Assembly: GCF_004337985.1 (NCBI RefSeq)
Contig: NC_043740.1
Span: 3,657,030-3,721,029, forward strand
DNA from: Pyricularia pennisetigena
Lineage: Eukaryota; Ascomycota; Sordariomycetes; Magnaporthales; Pyriculariaceae
Reading direction: 5' to 3'
DNA: 64,000 nt
Positions within the stretch are counted from its first letter, which is position 1. Every line of letters starts with the position of its first letter. The translations under genes were made by a program, and so were the position numbers. The notes beneath the pieces are model-generated. The model did no database searches. It was given only the letters and a program-made list of their open reading frames with translations, and was not told the origin of the DNA. This document shows, piece after piece, positions 1 to 12,592 of this stretch.

Positions 1-823
1 ACGTTGCCGTTGCCGCCGATTGACCACACGTCGGTGACCTTTTTCTCGTCAACGGCATCCCTCAGCAGGCCGCTGGCGGCCCAGTACTCCATCAGCGAGC
101 GCGTCTCGAGCCTGGACATGCCGCCGAGGCGCAGGACGGGCACGTCCTTGAGAGCCTCGTCAACGCGTGCGTCGTAGTGGCGGCAGTAAGGGTCCCTGGC
201 GGGCGGCTCCTCGCCGCGTTGAATGGCCTCGCGCTGGGCAATGGCGAGCTCGACGCTAAAGGACTTGGGGTTGTTGCCCTTGGTCTCGGCGGCGATGAAG
301 GCGCCACCAGCAGGGAAGCCCTTGAAGCCGTTGCCGTTGGACAGTCCGTCGACGAACCAGCGAACGAGGGTCAGGTCGTGCGAGTGGATCAGCTCAAAGG
401 CAGGGGAGCGGTAGTCACTCGTGCGCATGATGTGGGCGAGGCCGTCGAGCGCTACCATAACGGGGCGGCGGTCCTTGGACGGGGTTTGCAGCTCGGTCCA
501 GAGGGCCTGCAGCACGGGCCAAGCGGTTTCGGTCTCCTTACAGGAGTCGATAAGGTCCAGGAGGGAAGAAGCGTGCGTGATGATCTCCAGGGAGAGGTCC
601 TGGTGCTTGTTCAGCACCGTCATCGTCTGTAGGATGTGGCCGCTAGCCTTGCGCATCTGCTGCAGAATGTTGTACGCGTAAACTGGTTGCATGTACTGCT
701 GGGGTGTTGTGCCGGGTAGCGGGGCGTACTCTGTGCAGGCTGTGGTAAGTTCTTGGGCTAAATCGGTGCAAAAGGTATGTCAGTCTTCAAAATCTCCAAC
801 CCGCAAGTTTATCGTCATGGGCA

Positions 824-868
<45 letters not shown>

Positions 869-1567
869 ATGTATGCTAGCAAAGGTTCATTGTCTGCCCT
901 TATGAACAGTCCCGTTCGACGTTGACGAACCTTCAGGGAAGTTGATGACAATCCAGTCATTGAGAAAGGCGGTGGTCATAGCCTGCAGCAACAATGTACT
1001 CTTGCCCACGACCTTGTCACCAGAGATGATCAAGCGAAGGTTTTCCTTCTTCACTGCAGCATTTTGTATCCTCTCGGCGAGCTCAACCGTCTCTGTCCTG
1101 ATGAGCGTGTGCGGCGCGTGGAACAGGCCCCACGTCTGGGTGTGCTTGAAGGCCTCTACCGCCCTCAGCTGGTCCACGATGGGCTCTGGGAGGGCGCAGA
1201 CCGAGCCGATGCTCTTCCTGTCGCCAATGACCTGCCTGGTCAACGTCTGGAGGCCCTCGACGCGCAGGGCGTTGTTGTTGCTAAGCTGGATGCGCTTGCG
1301 GAAGGCCTTTCTCTCGCCCGGCAGCGGCGACTTGCCAGTCGGCTTGTACGTCTTCTTCTTGCGGCTCGCGTTGCCCTTTCTCTGCTTTGGAGCGGCCGGA
1401 CTCGGACCCGAAGCAGCAACAGCTGCGCTGACCGAGAAGGCTGCCGACGCCGTCATGGCGCCCGGCATGGTGGTGAGGATGCCTGGCGTGGCCACGCGAC
1501 GGGGGGCGGCCTTGAGGACGGCCATGGAAGGCCGCAAGAGGCACCTCCAGCAGTTTGGCGTGACCAT
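1..1567 (-). CDS. rsm23: Mitochondrial small-subunit ribosomal protein Rsm23/DAP3 (mS29), 3' part missing
   Basis: This is the GTP-binding mS29 protein of the mitochondrial small ribosomal subunit (DAP3 in animals). Exon 1 is 1567..931 and exon 2 is 757..1, running off the left edge; about 464 residues are visible. The join GAA-G|CC restores the reading EAQELTTACTEY, which decided the splice sites. The N-terminus is rich in Arg and Ser with few acidic residues, as expected for a mitochondrial targeting peptide. A P-loop, GDKVVGKST, lies near residue 195. Exon 2 continues the family pattern (VMVALDGLAHIM as the Walker B-like strand; HDLTLVRWF). The 173-nt intron contains a 40-nt AT repeat. The gene is divergent from rrs1. 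The start is the first in-frame ATG. Family identity is from recognition of the sequence pattern, not a search. Confidence 0.88.
826..865. repeat. (AT)20 microsatellite inside the rsm23 intron
   Basis: An uninterrupted AT dinucleotide run of 40 nt fills almost a quarter of the 173-nt intron (758..930) of rsm23. Confidence 0.95.
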
Positions 1568-2046
1568 GGTCAGTCAGTCGGTGGGCAGGAGGAGGAAGAA
1601 GGCCAGCTTCGACTGGTGACGTGCCGTCGTCGTTTTGTTTTGTTGTCGTGTCGATGTCGATTGGTTTATCCAATTCTCCCTTTCGCCTTTCTTCGCTGCA
1701 CCAAGGTTTCGCACCTGAAGAAATTCATGGTCGAATGCTTTTGGGGAGCTGGCAGGGGTTCGGCAAGCTTCCCGTCGAGGTTGGCGACAGGTCCAATCAG
1801 CAGCTTCGAATTCGCCGGTTTGGCCCACAGTCTCGGCGTCAAAGGCCCACATTTGTTACTGCCGCTGAATACCGCCTAAAAAGTTCCCCCAAGGTAGCTG
1901 CATTCTTAGGAGGCATCGCGCGCCGCCTCTGGTGCGGGGATCACATACTAATATACCGTTGTTATCTAACTCACCTTTCCTTACCTTTAATTACGTATTC
2001 GGAAGGCTGAGGGCCAATAAATAACCTCTGCAACTAACGCTCAATC
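1568..2046. promoter_or_regulatory. Divergent intergenic region rsm23 / rrs1
   Basis: 479 nt between the two start codons must hold both promoters and 5' leaders. No TATA box or specific factor site stands out. Overlapping open frames here are not supported as genes. Confidence 0.5.
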
Positions 2047-2741
2047 ATGTCTTCGGCAAAACCTCAGGTAAAACTGCCCGTCGCAGTCAACAAGCCTACG
2101 CCCTACTCATTCGATCTCGGTAAGCCATTCGCTCCTTTCCTTCCGGTAGCCGCAGACGCGCTTAAGCTCTCCTGCTCTGTCGGCTACAACATCTACCTAA
2201 ACGAAGGCTTATGCTGATCTTTGACACCACAGCTCTGCTTCTTGCCAATGACCCGAATCCAGTAGAGCTCGACAAAACGGATCTTGAGGGCTCGCTGTCG
2301 AGCCTGGCCCGGGATGGCGCGCAGGCGCTCATCAACCAGCTCCTGACGACGTGCCCGATCCAGTCCACCCCCTCGGGCGTGCTGCTGTCGCTGCCCGCGC
2401 AGCAGACGGCCCTGCCTCGCGAGAAGCCCGTGCCGGCCGCCAAGGAGCCAACCAAGTGGGAGCGGTTCGCCGCCAAGAAGGGCATCAAGCCCAAGACGAG
2501 GGAGCAGCGCCGCAATATCCAGTACAACGAGGAGAAAGGCGAGTGGGAACGCAAGTGGGGCTACAAGGGCGCCAACAAGCAGCTCGAGAAGGACTGGCTC
2601 GTCGAGGTCGACCCGGCAAAGGAGGCTAAGCTCAAGGAGGGCGAGACCCTCAGGGGACAGTCGAGAAGGGAAAGGGTCGAGCGCCAGAAGAGGAACGAGA
2701 GGAAGATGCGCAAGAACGAGCGGGAGGCGGCCAGGAAGTGA
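2047..2741 (+). CDS. rrs1: Ribosome biogenesis regulator Rrs1
   Basis: Rrs1 is a nucleolar protein that, with Rpf2, brings 5S RNP into the pre-60S particle. Exon 1 is 2047..2119 and exon 2 is 2233..2741, giving 193 residues, close to the size of the yeast protein. The join reads FDLALLLANDPNPVEL, the conserved core of the family; this fixed the intron (GTAAGC...CACAG, 113 nt). A typical Rrs1 segment follows (TKWERFAAKKGIKPKTREQR, then a tryptophan-rich GEWERKWGYKG). The C-terminus is a highly basic helix rich in Arg, Lys and Glu, fitting nucleolar RNA binding. The ATG is the first in frame and starts the short exon 1. Nothing unusual is seen in the gene. Confidence 0.93.
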
Positions 2742-3812
2742 TGAGAGAGTGGCGGGGCTCGACAATCTCTGCGCTGTGCACATATGTGTTTCTTTTGGTT
2801 GGGAAAAAAACGGCCTTTTTCAAGCGGCCATACAGGTGTCTGGAGTTTGGCTTTTGTTAGGAAATCTTGTGGATATCTTGGGTGGTTTTCTGTGCCGTTT
2901 TCACTTCTGCCATGGCAAATTCTTATGACCCCCCATCAGTGTCCTTGCCACTCGATATCGTGCCCATGTCTACTGATTGCCTGCAAAACAAAATATGATC
3001 TCTATGTAATTGTCGGTGTCCATAACAGGCACAGCTATGTGACCCGTCAGCTGGCCTTCGGTAACCAGGGATTCACGGTGTACACTTGACGCAACAATGA
3101 ACAGTGACCACACAGTGGGGCTTGGTTGCATATTCGACAGTGATAGCTGCTGCATTTTCCGAAATTTCCAGCGTTTCAGAGGGATGTCCACATAGTGGCG
3201 CAGATGTAGTGCGTATATAATCATTTCCCCGTTTCTCCCAGTATTCAAACCTCCAAGGCAGCATCAATTCAAATTGCAAGAGAGAAAAAAGAAGAAAAAA
3301 AGAACACGTTAGAAGTAAACAAGGTCGAAAGCGACTCAAACAAAATTAGGAAAGACACAAAAGTTCCGCGCCTTGTGCTTCATGCGTCCGAAAGCCGATA
3401 ATGAGGATAGAGAACTACAGATGCCGAAGGGGTATAAACAAAAGATATGGAACGAAATGCTGGGAAGGGGAAGAAGGGAAAACAGCTTTTAATCACAACG
3501 TAAAGATAGCAGTGCACCACTCCTACTCTCCAAAACCATCAGTCCGATAATGCAAAGAAATAGCGCCGTGAAAGATTTCCACCAAGTCGCGAGGATGGTG
3601 CCATCAGATTGGAGCTATGATTGTTGAGAGAAGTCCACATCAGTAGTAGCAGGGCAAGGCCTTCTACATTCGTGCCAAGAGTCTAATCCACTGCAGCTTT
3701 CGAGATGCAAGGAAAGCAGGAAAGCATCATTGGAACCCAATTCTCTCGTACCCAGATCTAAGATGAGTAGACTGAGCTCTCTTTGAAACGCAGGTTGACA
3801 CTAGCAACAGTA
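2742..3812. other. Intergenic region, rrs1 to RhoGAP (convergent)
   Basis: About 1.07 kb between two convergent stop codons. It is AT-rich with short A and T runs and must contain both 3' ends. No supported gene was found. Confidence 0.6.
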
Positions 3813-6244
3813 CTAGAAGCCCAGCGGCGACAGCGGCTTTATCGGTGATAGAGGCCGCATATTGTCTCCTTGCTGCCTGGGAGGCGTCTCTTGTTTGCTG
3901 TCTATTGTCAGGGTTGTCGATATGGTCGAGTCTGACGCATCGTCGGTCTCTTGAGGAGTCTTCTTGCGTGGCCGCGGGGCCTGTTCCTTTGCTTGCTGCT
4001 TTGGCTGTTGCTTTGGCTGTTGCTTTTGTTGTTGTGACTGCTGTTTCTCGACTCGATTGGATTGCGAGGCGGTTTCCGATGAAGAAACGGTCCTGTTCTC
4101 CATGGGGCTCTCCTCAAGGCGTCTCCTCTGTTCTGAAAGGCCCCGTGGTGGCGGTTGGTCAAACAGCATGTACTCTTCTTCGATGTACCTTGCCTCGTCC
4201 TTGCAGCCTTTCCAACAATCCCGCCAGTCGCAGACCAAGAACTTGAAGCAAAACGCATCAATCTTCATGCATGGTTGGAAGCAAATGCAGAGATTGCGGA
4301 AGTCCATCTTGTTCTTGTCCGAATGGGCCAGCAATAGGCTGAGGTGGCATGTGATGGCAAAGAGGAGATAATAATTGAAGGGTGACAGGTTGGACAGCTC
4401 GTCTATCAGCATCTGAGGTACCGTTTCTGAACCGGCACACTCCCTCGCTATCCGTTCTTGAGCTTGCTTGGGGAAGAGCTCATCCGGTAGCTGTCGGAGC
4501 CAGGCCTTGAGCATAGAGCCAATGATGTTGATATCGTAAAGATCATCTTGAGCAAAAAGATCAACGTCATATTCTTGTACAGGGATGACGGTCAGCTTGG
4601 TTTTTCCAATTTAACAAGAGCCTAGCCAGCGCGCTTGGAACGAACAGCTTTATACATACCTTCGTCGAATTTGCGTTGCCACTTCTTTATTTGCGGACCA
4701 CTCCCTGGCACACGGTACAGGCCTTCAACCTCCGTTCCCTTGTAATTAAGATAATCGATTGCACGCCACGGAAACGCCGGCATCCAGAATTCGGTCTTGT
4801 CACGGGAGTCCTCGAGTCTCTTGGAAATGCGTGTGCGGCGGACCTGGTCACGGAGGGGCAGGTTCAGGACTTTCAACTGGTAGTGTTCGTCGTCCACCAC
4901 CGGCTCCTTCTCGGTAGTGCTGCCACTCCTTCCACCCTTACCAAAGAGACCCTTGCTGATCATATCTGCGGCCTTGCTACCGGAGCTCTTCAGACCACTA
5001 AAAAATGCCGAACCCGAGGTGTTTTGGTTGTGACTGGTGGAGGATTGCACCTTGGAATGATTATCCCGGTGGTTGTCCCGGTGGTTCTGGTTCTCCTTGT
5101 CGCGGCCGTGCGCATCTCTTGTCCGGCTCCTGTCACTCCTTTCCGCTGACTGGTTTCGACTGGAAGAAGACATCATGTCCCGGAAGCTGCGATCGGGCTG
5201 CCCAGGAGCGGTTCGCAACGGATGTTGTCCTCCCGCCGTATATGCCCTCTCGGGCTTTTCGATTTCCGGCTGTTTCGCAGATGCGGGTGGCTCCTTTTCC
5301 TTATCTTTGGGGCTGAGCTGACCTTCCCTGTCCCTTTCTCTCTGTGACCTTGAGCGACCGAGTAGGGCGAAAGGCTTCGGTTTTCCCTTCTTCCCGGAGC
5401 TAGACTCGTTGTCGACCGAGGAAGCCAGAGATATGCTAGACTTGGAAGGCAATGAATTGTCTGTTCTGTGTATCGCACTACTACCATCCGCTGGAGTAGT
5501 TTCTGGTTTGAAAAGAGGGTCAGTCGAGGGACGGGGCAATGCGCGACGTCCACAATCGAATTCATGTTCCAAGATCAGGGTCTTACCTGATTGCTTTGAG
5601 TTCTGCTTGGTGACAGTAGAGTTATCAGAGCCCCTCGACATTGTGTCGGCCCGGGACTCGGACTTGTGATGGGAGGGAAGCCTATCGGTCGATTTCCCGG
5701 ACTTGCCAAAATTAAAGAAGAAGCCCGACTTGGACGACTTGTCGTCGCCGTGCCGCTGGTGCTGGCTCTGCTGCTGCTGGGAGCGCAGTGATTGCTGCGA
5801 CGACTTGTGCTGGTGCCGTGACGCCTTGTTGGTGGTTGCGTTATTTCGACCGTTATCTTGCGAATTGTGCAAGTCGCCAGCGTCGGCTCGTTTCTCGGTA
5901 GGGTTCTGAGAAGGCACCTGTTCCAAAGCGGAAGATATGGGAGGATATGGGTGCTCGTCGGAGGGTCGCCAGGACTGTAGTTGCTGGTCTTGATGCTGAT
6001 GTTGCAGATACTGCGCTTGTGTAGCGGAGGGCGACGTGGCGGAGGACGGCGATTTCTTGTTGTGGAATCTGAACGGCGATCGAGGTGATTTGGGCGAACG
6101 TGGTGAGCGTGAGTCTGCGGGTGACAAGTTGACTTGCAGCGTTTCAGCGGGAGCTATGCGTTGCTGTTGGTCATTGCTGGTCGAGGAAGCGACAGGGTTG
6201 GACTCAGGAAGCGTCAGCGGCTGAGGTGCAGGTTTGCGTCCCAT
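3813..6244 (-). CDS. Rho GTPase-activating protein (RhoGAP domain)
   Basis: A GAP for Rho-family GTPases, expected to act in polarity and actin control. Exon 1 is 6244..4660 and exon 2 is 4573..3813; the 86-nt intron (GTATGT...CAAG) interrupts the domain. The protein has 781 residues. Residues 1 to about 420 are low-complexity and disordered (Ser, Pro, Gln, Lys). The GAP domain starts near residue 450 (FWMPAFPWRAIDYLN) and carries the arginine finger in EGLYRVPGSG. Exon 2 supplies SMLKAWLRQLPDELFP and the conserved NKMDFRN helix. The last 120 residues are Gln-, Lys- and Pro-rich. The open frame extends upstream to 6445, but only from a TTG codon; 6244 is the first ATG (MGRKPAPQPL). Which Rho protein it serves cannot be read from sequence. 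Confidence 0.85.
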
Positions 6245-9200
6245 CGTGGCCTTTGGAGTTGAGGGCCCGTCCCTCCCCGACAGGCCTTCGTCCTGATTCG
6301 TACGCTGCCGCACGAGAGGAGGCCAGGCCAGTCTGATCTTACGCAGGCCCCAGTGTCTCGGGGTGTCGGGGCTTTTGGCTGCGTAAAAATAGGCAGGTTG
6401 GGCTGCGACGGTATTTGGGGGCACGTTTGCTTGGGCCAAAGGCAAGGCTGGTTTTGGGTTGGGGGTGACGGGAGGAGGGGGAGTGCGGGAGTTCCTTCGC
6501 CTTACGGACCAGACTTGACAGGGTCGGGCTCAGGTCCTGCGTATGGACTTTCTTGGTACGGTCTAGTCCAGCGGGCACTATTTTGAAGGGGTGAATTGCC
6601 TGCCTGCCTTCTTGGCTGGCTGGCTGGCCGGCTGCTCAATTGGGTTGCTGGTTTTCCGGTTGCTGGTGGGTCGGGTCGTTGCAAGTTCGTAACGAATACT
6701 CGGTGTGGCTTGTTCTGCGCAGAACAGTGGGCAACAAACAGAAAAGAGTTGGCGACGTGTATTGATGGATACTTTGTGGCCCGTCGTATCGTGCCGTGTT
6801 AGGATCAGATCAGCCTGAGGGATGGGCATGCAATGCAAGCCGCCAGCTTCGGATGCCTGGGATTACGGTGCCTTTTTGCTGACAGGACAGTGTAGGCAGA
6901 CCTGTTCTTCATGTACGCTGTACAGCACCGTGCTGATTGGAATAAGCGCCGCCCCAAGCTTCTCCTGGGATTTTGCTAGCAGCGAGATCAATGGTGCGCC
7001 AGATTTCAATTACCGCGCTCAGGGCAGATTTGTAGTGGAAAGGATGAGCGGCAATTCTAACCACCTAACCACCTCACCCAGTTTGTATGGATTTCGTGCT
7101 AGGCTTGGGTGCGCAAAAGTTGTCGCTGCTCGTCGAGAGAGCCGAATTGGTAACTAAAAATATGGAATGCACGCACACGCACACACGTTTTTTTTTCTTC
7201 CTTTCGTACAAATTTTCAACAGGAACAAGGCAATTCGTATTGTAGGATGTAAAAAGTAGTGCAGAGCTTAACTTGTCGCGGGCAGCTAATGATTGGTACC
7301 TCACTAGGCGGCCGATACCCTCAAAGAATGGCGGTGGCTTTGGAATTGTGTGCCCGCCCGGCTGTCCATCAGGTACGGATGCAATAAATCGGAAAGACAG
7401 CCCAACACGACGCAAGAGTACGTGCGGCGCTCTTAAATGCTACGGTACCACCATGACGATTCACTATTGCTTTGTACTTTACAACCATACCTGCAGGCCA
7501 GCCCCGCTCAATTGGATGCGCGACGGCGAGCAGAGTAACAATTATCCAGCCAGGTCGCCGCCAAACGAGGCATTACAGGCGGACAATCTGAATGAGCATG
7601 GGTGTCAAGGACAAAACGGCGAGCTTGAAGGGATTGGGTTTACTAGTCCAGATGATCACGAGGGCAAGTCTATCTTTAAATAGTCTAGTTCGGGTCTAGG
7701 GAGAAAAACAAGAAAAAAGGTACGTACGTACGTCTTGCTCGGAAGTGATATCTAGGCAGAGGATCACACACAGATAGATCGATTCTTTGTCCTTTTACAC
7801 ACTACCTCGTAATTCATTCCTGCCCGACGGTGGATATCACGGTCTGTTATCAACCACAATTTAACATTTAACAGTGGATGCTCCACGGTCCGATCTGCAG
7901 AAGGCATGATACAGGACAACCCAAAGGAGAAAAAAAAAAGAAAGAAAGAAAGAAAGAAGAGAAAATAGACGCTCGGAGCAAATTGAATGGGCTGGACCGC
8001 GTCCATGGCCAGGATGTGCCCTCATCATCGCAAAATACTGCCGAGTCGCAACATCGACCCGGCCCGCCCTCTTCTTTTGACGCTTGATCAGGTTTCCACT
8101 TATCCCCCCCCCCCCCTTTGCGGTCACGTCTCGCCCGCTGCAGACCATGTGCTTTCTGAAACATGCCTATTGTGTACGCTCCAGCAGCAATGTATCATCA
8201 CATCAGGGGTATTACTTTTTTTGGATTTGCGCACGCCCAGTCTCATTGCATCCAGTAGCCTGATTGGATCAATTTGTACTTTTTGTGCTATGGATGCTTA
8301 CTGTATAGATGCAGAATTGGGGGCTTCGAATGAAGAATGAGAAAAGAGGAAAAGAGAGCGACGGAAATAATCATCTTCAGCAGACAAAGATTGATAACGA
8401 CAGAAGCGGTCCGTGTCGTGCAGTCCCTTCCATCTTGGCAACGTCCTAAAACACTCATACCTGTTCGGATGGAAACGGTAACAAGCCAAATATAAACATT
8501 TGGTAAGATAAACAAGCAAATCAAACAGTCAAATGTAAACAACCAAAAAGAGTCTCTTAGGCATTTTCTATCTCCGGGCTGGAAAGTCATATACAACGTA
8601 CTTTGTGTGAGGGGTAATTGTTATGTCGGACCAAGATCATTTCTGGTTTTAAATAAGGTACTGGCTTACCCAGGCATAGATGGCTGCCATGATCGCTATC
8701 GGGATTCTAAGTGATGCGCTCAATGGATGGTCCCTTCATGGACCTCAATGCGCGAGATGTGTGCCCCATAACCAAGGCCCCATTTGCTGCTGCGCAATGC
8801 ATTATCGTGGAGTCGCTGGCCTTTGATCATCGAAATGCCCCGGATAATATCCGTAGTTTGAAATAAATAGATCAAAAAAAAAATGTCCCTCATCGAACCA
8901 ATAGCGGTGAAAATGAGGGGTTTGCGAGCGATTGCAGATCCAAATACAGCAATTCCGTACTATGGGGTAGGTGGCACGTGATTGAAGATCAGGGCATTGG
9001 GGTAATATGTAAGGATGGTGATGTTTCTCAAACCCTTTGATCAAATTGTGGTGGTGTATTAATGGTGTTTTTTTTTTCTCTCTCTACTACGTAACTTATC
9101 CGGCACCCTGCAGTCAGTACGTTGGTTGCTTCCTACTACTGTACATGGCACTGTAGAATTATAAGTCAAATTCAGGAACTACTTTCGTCTGAAACACGAC

Positions 9201-10008
9201 ACATTATCTGATTTCTACCCTTACCTGCAAATTGTTTTCGGTCATCTGCAGCGCTTACTTACCTACCTACCCACCTAGTTTACATACCAGGGAATTAGAC
9301 GTGTAGCATTGTAAGCATAGCGAGCGTACCTTGTGGACACCGTATACGAATTACATGACTTGGTATATCCCTGTATACAAAAATCCAACCCCTTTGATTG
9401 AGAGACATTTATCTAGACATCCGGGAGCATGGGCTGCGAAAAGAAAGAAGCCAACTTACCATATACTGTTGCTACAGTAAGGTTCTAAACTTCGTTCATA
9501 ATTGACATCATATATACTTACTCACCCGTTTTTTCCGAATTCATCTCAACTGGCATCGGTCGAGTTTAGATTCCTCGGATGCCGTCGGGACTTTTACCTG
9601 AACGATCTCTGTTCGGTACGCTCCCTTCCTAGTCCTAGTCCAAAATTAAAATCACGATCTAGTATTGTCCATCACCTTTGTGCCGACTGCCGAGATTATA
9701 ACCTCCTGCGAAGCGGACTATTGTTTCTGCTGGTATGGTCCAAGTGGCAGCGGTAGAGCGGGGCACTTTGGAGTGAAGGTGGAGCTAATGAAAGCTTGCT
9801 TCGTTAGGCCGGGAAAACCTATGCTGTGCCTGACCTTGTCCGGCTTCTCTGGTTCTCGATATCTACCAGGGGCGGCGTGACTGCTGACATAAGTCGCCAA
9901 GGTCGCTTACGGCATTCAAGCCTCCATCTTTGAGGTTAGCTATTGACAAATTTCATATACCATTAATTGTCTTAACCACCGCACCCTGCTGCGGTGCCGG
10001 CATCCAGA
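6245..10008. other. Gene-poor region between RhoGAP and bet2
   Basis: About 3.8 kb with no supported gene. It holds both divergent promoters and many simple tracts: CTGG-type repeats near 6601..6640, a GTAC repeat near 7721..7732, a purine run of AAAG units near 7929..7960, a 13-C run at 8104..8116, and TACC-type repeats near 9258..9280. The open frames of 60-140 codons lack family resemblance, and several begin only at non-ATG codons. Confidence 0.55.
8104..8116. repeat. Run of 13 C
   Basis: An uninterrupted cytosine homopolymer. It is rare in this otherwise A/T-tract-rich intergenic DNA and is prone to length errors. Confidence 0.9.
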
Positions 10009-11100
10009 ATGGCAACGCAAGACTCTTCTCTCCCGGACGAACTTCGACTGGCCACCGCTGCCCATGTCAAGTATGTCCAAAGTCTCGACACAAGAAAAGA
10101 GGATTATGAGTACTGGTTGACAGAGCACCTGCGGCTCAATGGTGTTTACTGGGGTCTCGTGGCACTTCATCTACTCGGCCAGCCAGACGCTCTACCACGG
10201 GATGCGACCATAGAATTTGTGCTTTCTTGCCAGCACGACAACGGTGGCTTTGGGGCCGCCCCGGGGCACGATGCACATATGCTCTCTACAGTCAGTGCTG
10301 TACAGATACTGGCCATGGTTGATGCGCTTGACGAGTTGGACAAGAAAGGAAAGAGCAGGAGGCAGGTAGGCAAGTGTAAGTCTGCGTCGTCCTGGCGATA
10401 CGAGATGTTGTGCTGGAGCAGTTAGCAAATGGGCTTTTTGTGCTCACGCGCCATCCATATTTTGTCTTGCATTATAGTCATTGCAGATCTACAGAACCGG
10501 CAAACAGGCACGTTCGCTGGGGATGAGTGGGGTGAAGAAGACACGCGATTTCTTTATGGAGCACTGAACGCACTGTCATTGCTGGGGCTGCTTGAGCTGG
10601 TCGATGTGGGCAAGGCCGTCGACCATATTGTCGCCTGTGCCAACTTCGATGGGGGCTATGGCAACCGCCCGGGTGCAGAGTCACACTCGGGCCAGATTTT
10701 TACCTGCGTCGCTGCGCTGTCGATAGCCGGCAGGCTGGACCTTGTGGATACAGATAAGCTAGGCCGCTGGCTGAGCGAGAGACAGATTGCGGGAGGCGGA
10801 CTAAACGGCCGCCCGGAGAAGCAGGAGGACGTATGTTACAGCTGGTGGGTGCTCAGTAGCCTGGAGACCATTGGACGGACGCACTGGATCGACCGCGATC
10901 AGCTGGCTGCCTTCATCCTCAAATGCCAAGACACGGAGAAGGGCGGTATGTCGGATCGGCCTGGAAATCAGGTCGATGTCTTCCATACATGCTTCGGCCT
11001 GGCTGGGCTTTCACTTCTCAAGTGGCCCGGCTTGGAGGCCGTTGATCCTGTGTATTGCATGCCAAAAGCTACCATTCAGCGCATTGTAGGGCGGGCTTAG
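10009..11100 (+). CDS. bet2: Geranylgeranyltransferase type II (Rab GGTase) beta subunit
   Basis: The catalytic beta subunit that, with the alpha subunit Bet4 and the escort protein Mrs6/REP, geranylgeranylates Rab GTPases for membrane traffic. Exon 1 is 10009..10375 and exon 2 is 10478..11100 (329 residues). The join reads [15 protein letters not shown], fixing the 102-nt intron (GTAAGT...TATAG). Repeated prenyltransferase motifs are visible: [59 protein letters not shown] and [20 protein letters not shown]. Zinc-ligand candidates are Asp in [10 protein letters not shown] or DVCYSWW, Cys in CYSWW and His in [14 protein letters not shown] codon upstream is in frame, but ATG 10009 is the first ATG. 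The protein is complete and ordinary. Confidence 0.93.
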
Positions 11101-12592
11101 ACTAATAGTGAATGTATAATGGAATGTGGCTTAAATGCTCTTATTCCAGGTGTATGACAAATGCTATTCCCCGACTCAATTTCCGTTTCTCTTCCCGTTG
11201 CTCTTCTTTATTCTTCTCGCATATTCTCTTGCAGTCATGGCCTAGGAGCAAGATACAATGCTCGTTAGGATAGACAGTGCGGGGGTGGATTAATAGCTTG
11301 CGTGTTCTTGTGGTCTTGAAGTTTGCTACTCTGAAAAGACTCCTTTGGAAAGCGGGCGAACATGTCTTTGTTTGAGGGCTTCTGATACAAGCTGGGAGCA
11401 GCACTAAGCCGTACACTACGGAAGAAATGACCAGGAACCGTCTTTATATTTACAAACCGTTTTCATGAGCATGGAGGGCTCATTATAACACTTGGTTGCC
11501 GTGAAACCAAGCATCTTACCCCTATAGGATGTCTATGAGCCCATATACTATGCTTCATAAAATAGTAAGCATCTACCAAAAAAAAAAAAAAAAAAAAAAA
11601 AAAGGTTCTCGGGCACCCTCGACACTTTCTTTTCATTAAGAAACGCCCGTTGAGGCAAGCTTTAACTGAGACTGTTGATCTGATATGTGGCAAGGTATGA
11701 CAATACTGGAGAGTGCACAGTTTCTCTATATGAGGCATTCAGGGGCGAGTGTAAGTGATGTACTGCTGCTAGCTTGTGGATCTGTCTCTAGAAACGAGAG
11801 AATAAGGCAGACAGGTTACCCCAGGAACATGCACTGAGAGATGTCAGGCTTAAGACTCGTTTTTGTGCTAGTAAGAAAATTGCCAGTTCTCCGTTACGTT
11901 GTACCTTCCCTGGACGGTGGACTCCTGCCAGCGCCCTTGCAGCCCGCATTAGTCCTGCTTCCTGTTCAGGCTTACCCCCTCTCCCACTGTCGCTTTCCAA
12001 AGAAACGTTCCAAACCCCAAAGTGATTCTACCATCTTTTGCCACTGGCACTCCGTCATCCTTCTTTCCGAGGCAGCGTAATCTAACTCCAAGTTCTGATG
12101 CTGCCTAAGCTCACATGTGAGTTTGCGTCACAGTTAATAGATACACGCTCAGCTTCCCTACCTGAGGAAAACCAGGGCCAGTTTTTCCATCACTTCAAGT
12201 GGTGCTAGCCAAAACCCATTCCTTTTGTCCCACTCCCTCTTCGAGCATCGTCTTGATCCTCCAAGCTTCAACAGGCAACTCTCTCCCAACCCAGCCGTAG
12301 CTGAGGCTTATCTTCGGGCGGTATATACCATCCACCAATCTCCAATCGTTTACCTTTTTCATTCCGATCACAACATTGGCGACTCTTCTTCGCCATTCGT
12401 TCACTCACTTCTCTCCGGATTTTATCGGGGTGTTTCCATTTTCTACCAAGTTTCCTCGTTTCATCCAGTTCCTGGAAGACCCTCCCAGCCTTATCTACAT
12501 CTTTCTGGTCAAGTCAGCGCGGAGACCATCTCCACCCAGAAAGAACCTACATCTTTTCACTTTTCCTTACTCAGGGTTTCTGAAGCGCATAA
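11101..12592. other. Intergenic region downstream of bet2
   Basis: About 1.5 kb with no supported gene. It contains a 26-A run (11578..11603). Beyond 12,200 it is CT-rich, as fungal 5' leaders often are. Confidence 0.5.
11578..11603. repeat. Poly-A run of 26
   Basis: An uninterrupted adenine tract in intergenic DNA. No target-site duplication or retroelement body was recognised next to it. Confidence 0.9.

Noticed and set aside
1064..1879. 271-codon plus-strand open frame
   Set aside because: Antisense to rsm23 exon 1 and running into the promoter; it begins at a non-ATG codon region and has no family pattern.
6245..6445. 67-codon N-terminal extension of the RhoGAP
   Set aside because: Begins at TTG; the first ATG is 6244.
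7273..7683. 136-codon plus-strand frame in the 6-10 kb gap
   Set aside because: Begins at TTG, has no signal peptide or family pattern, and has an irregular composition.
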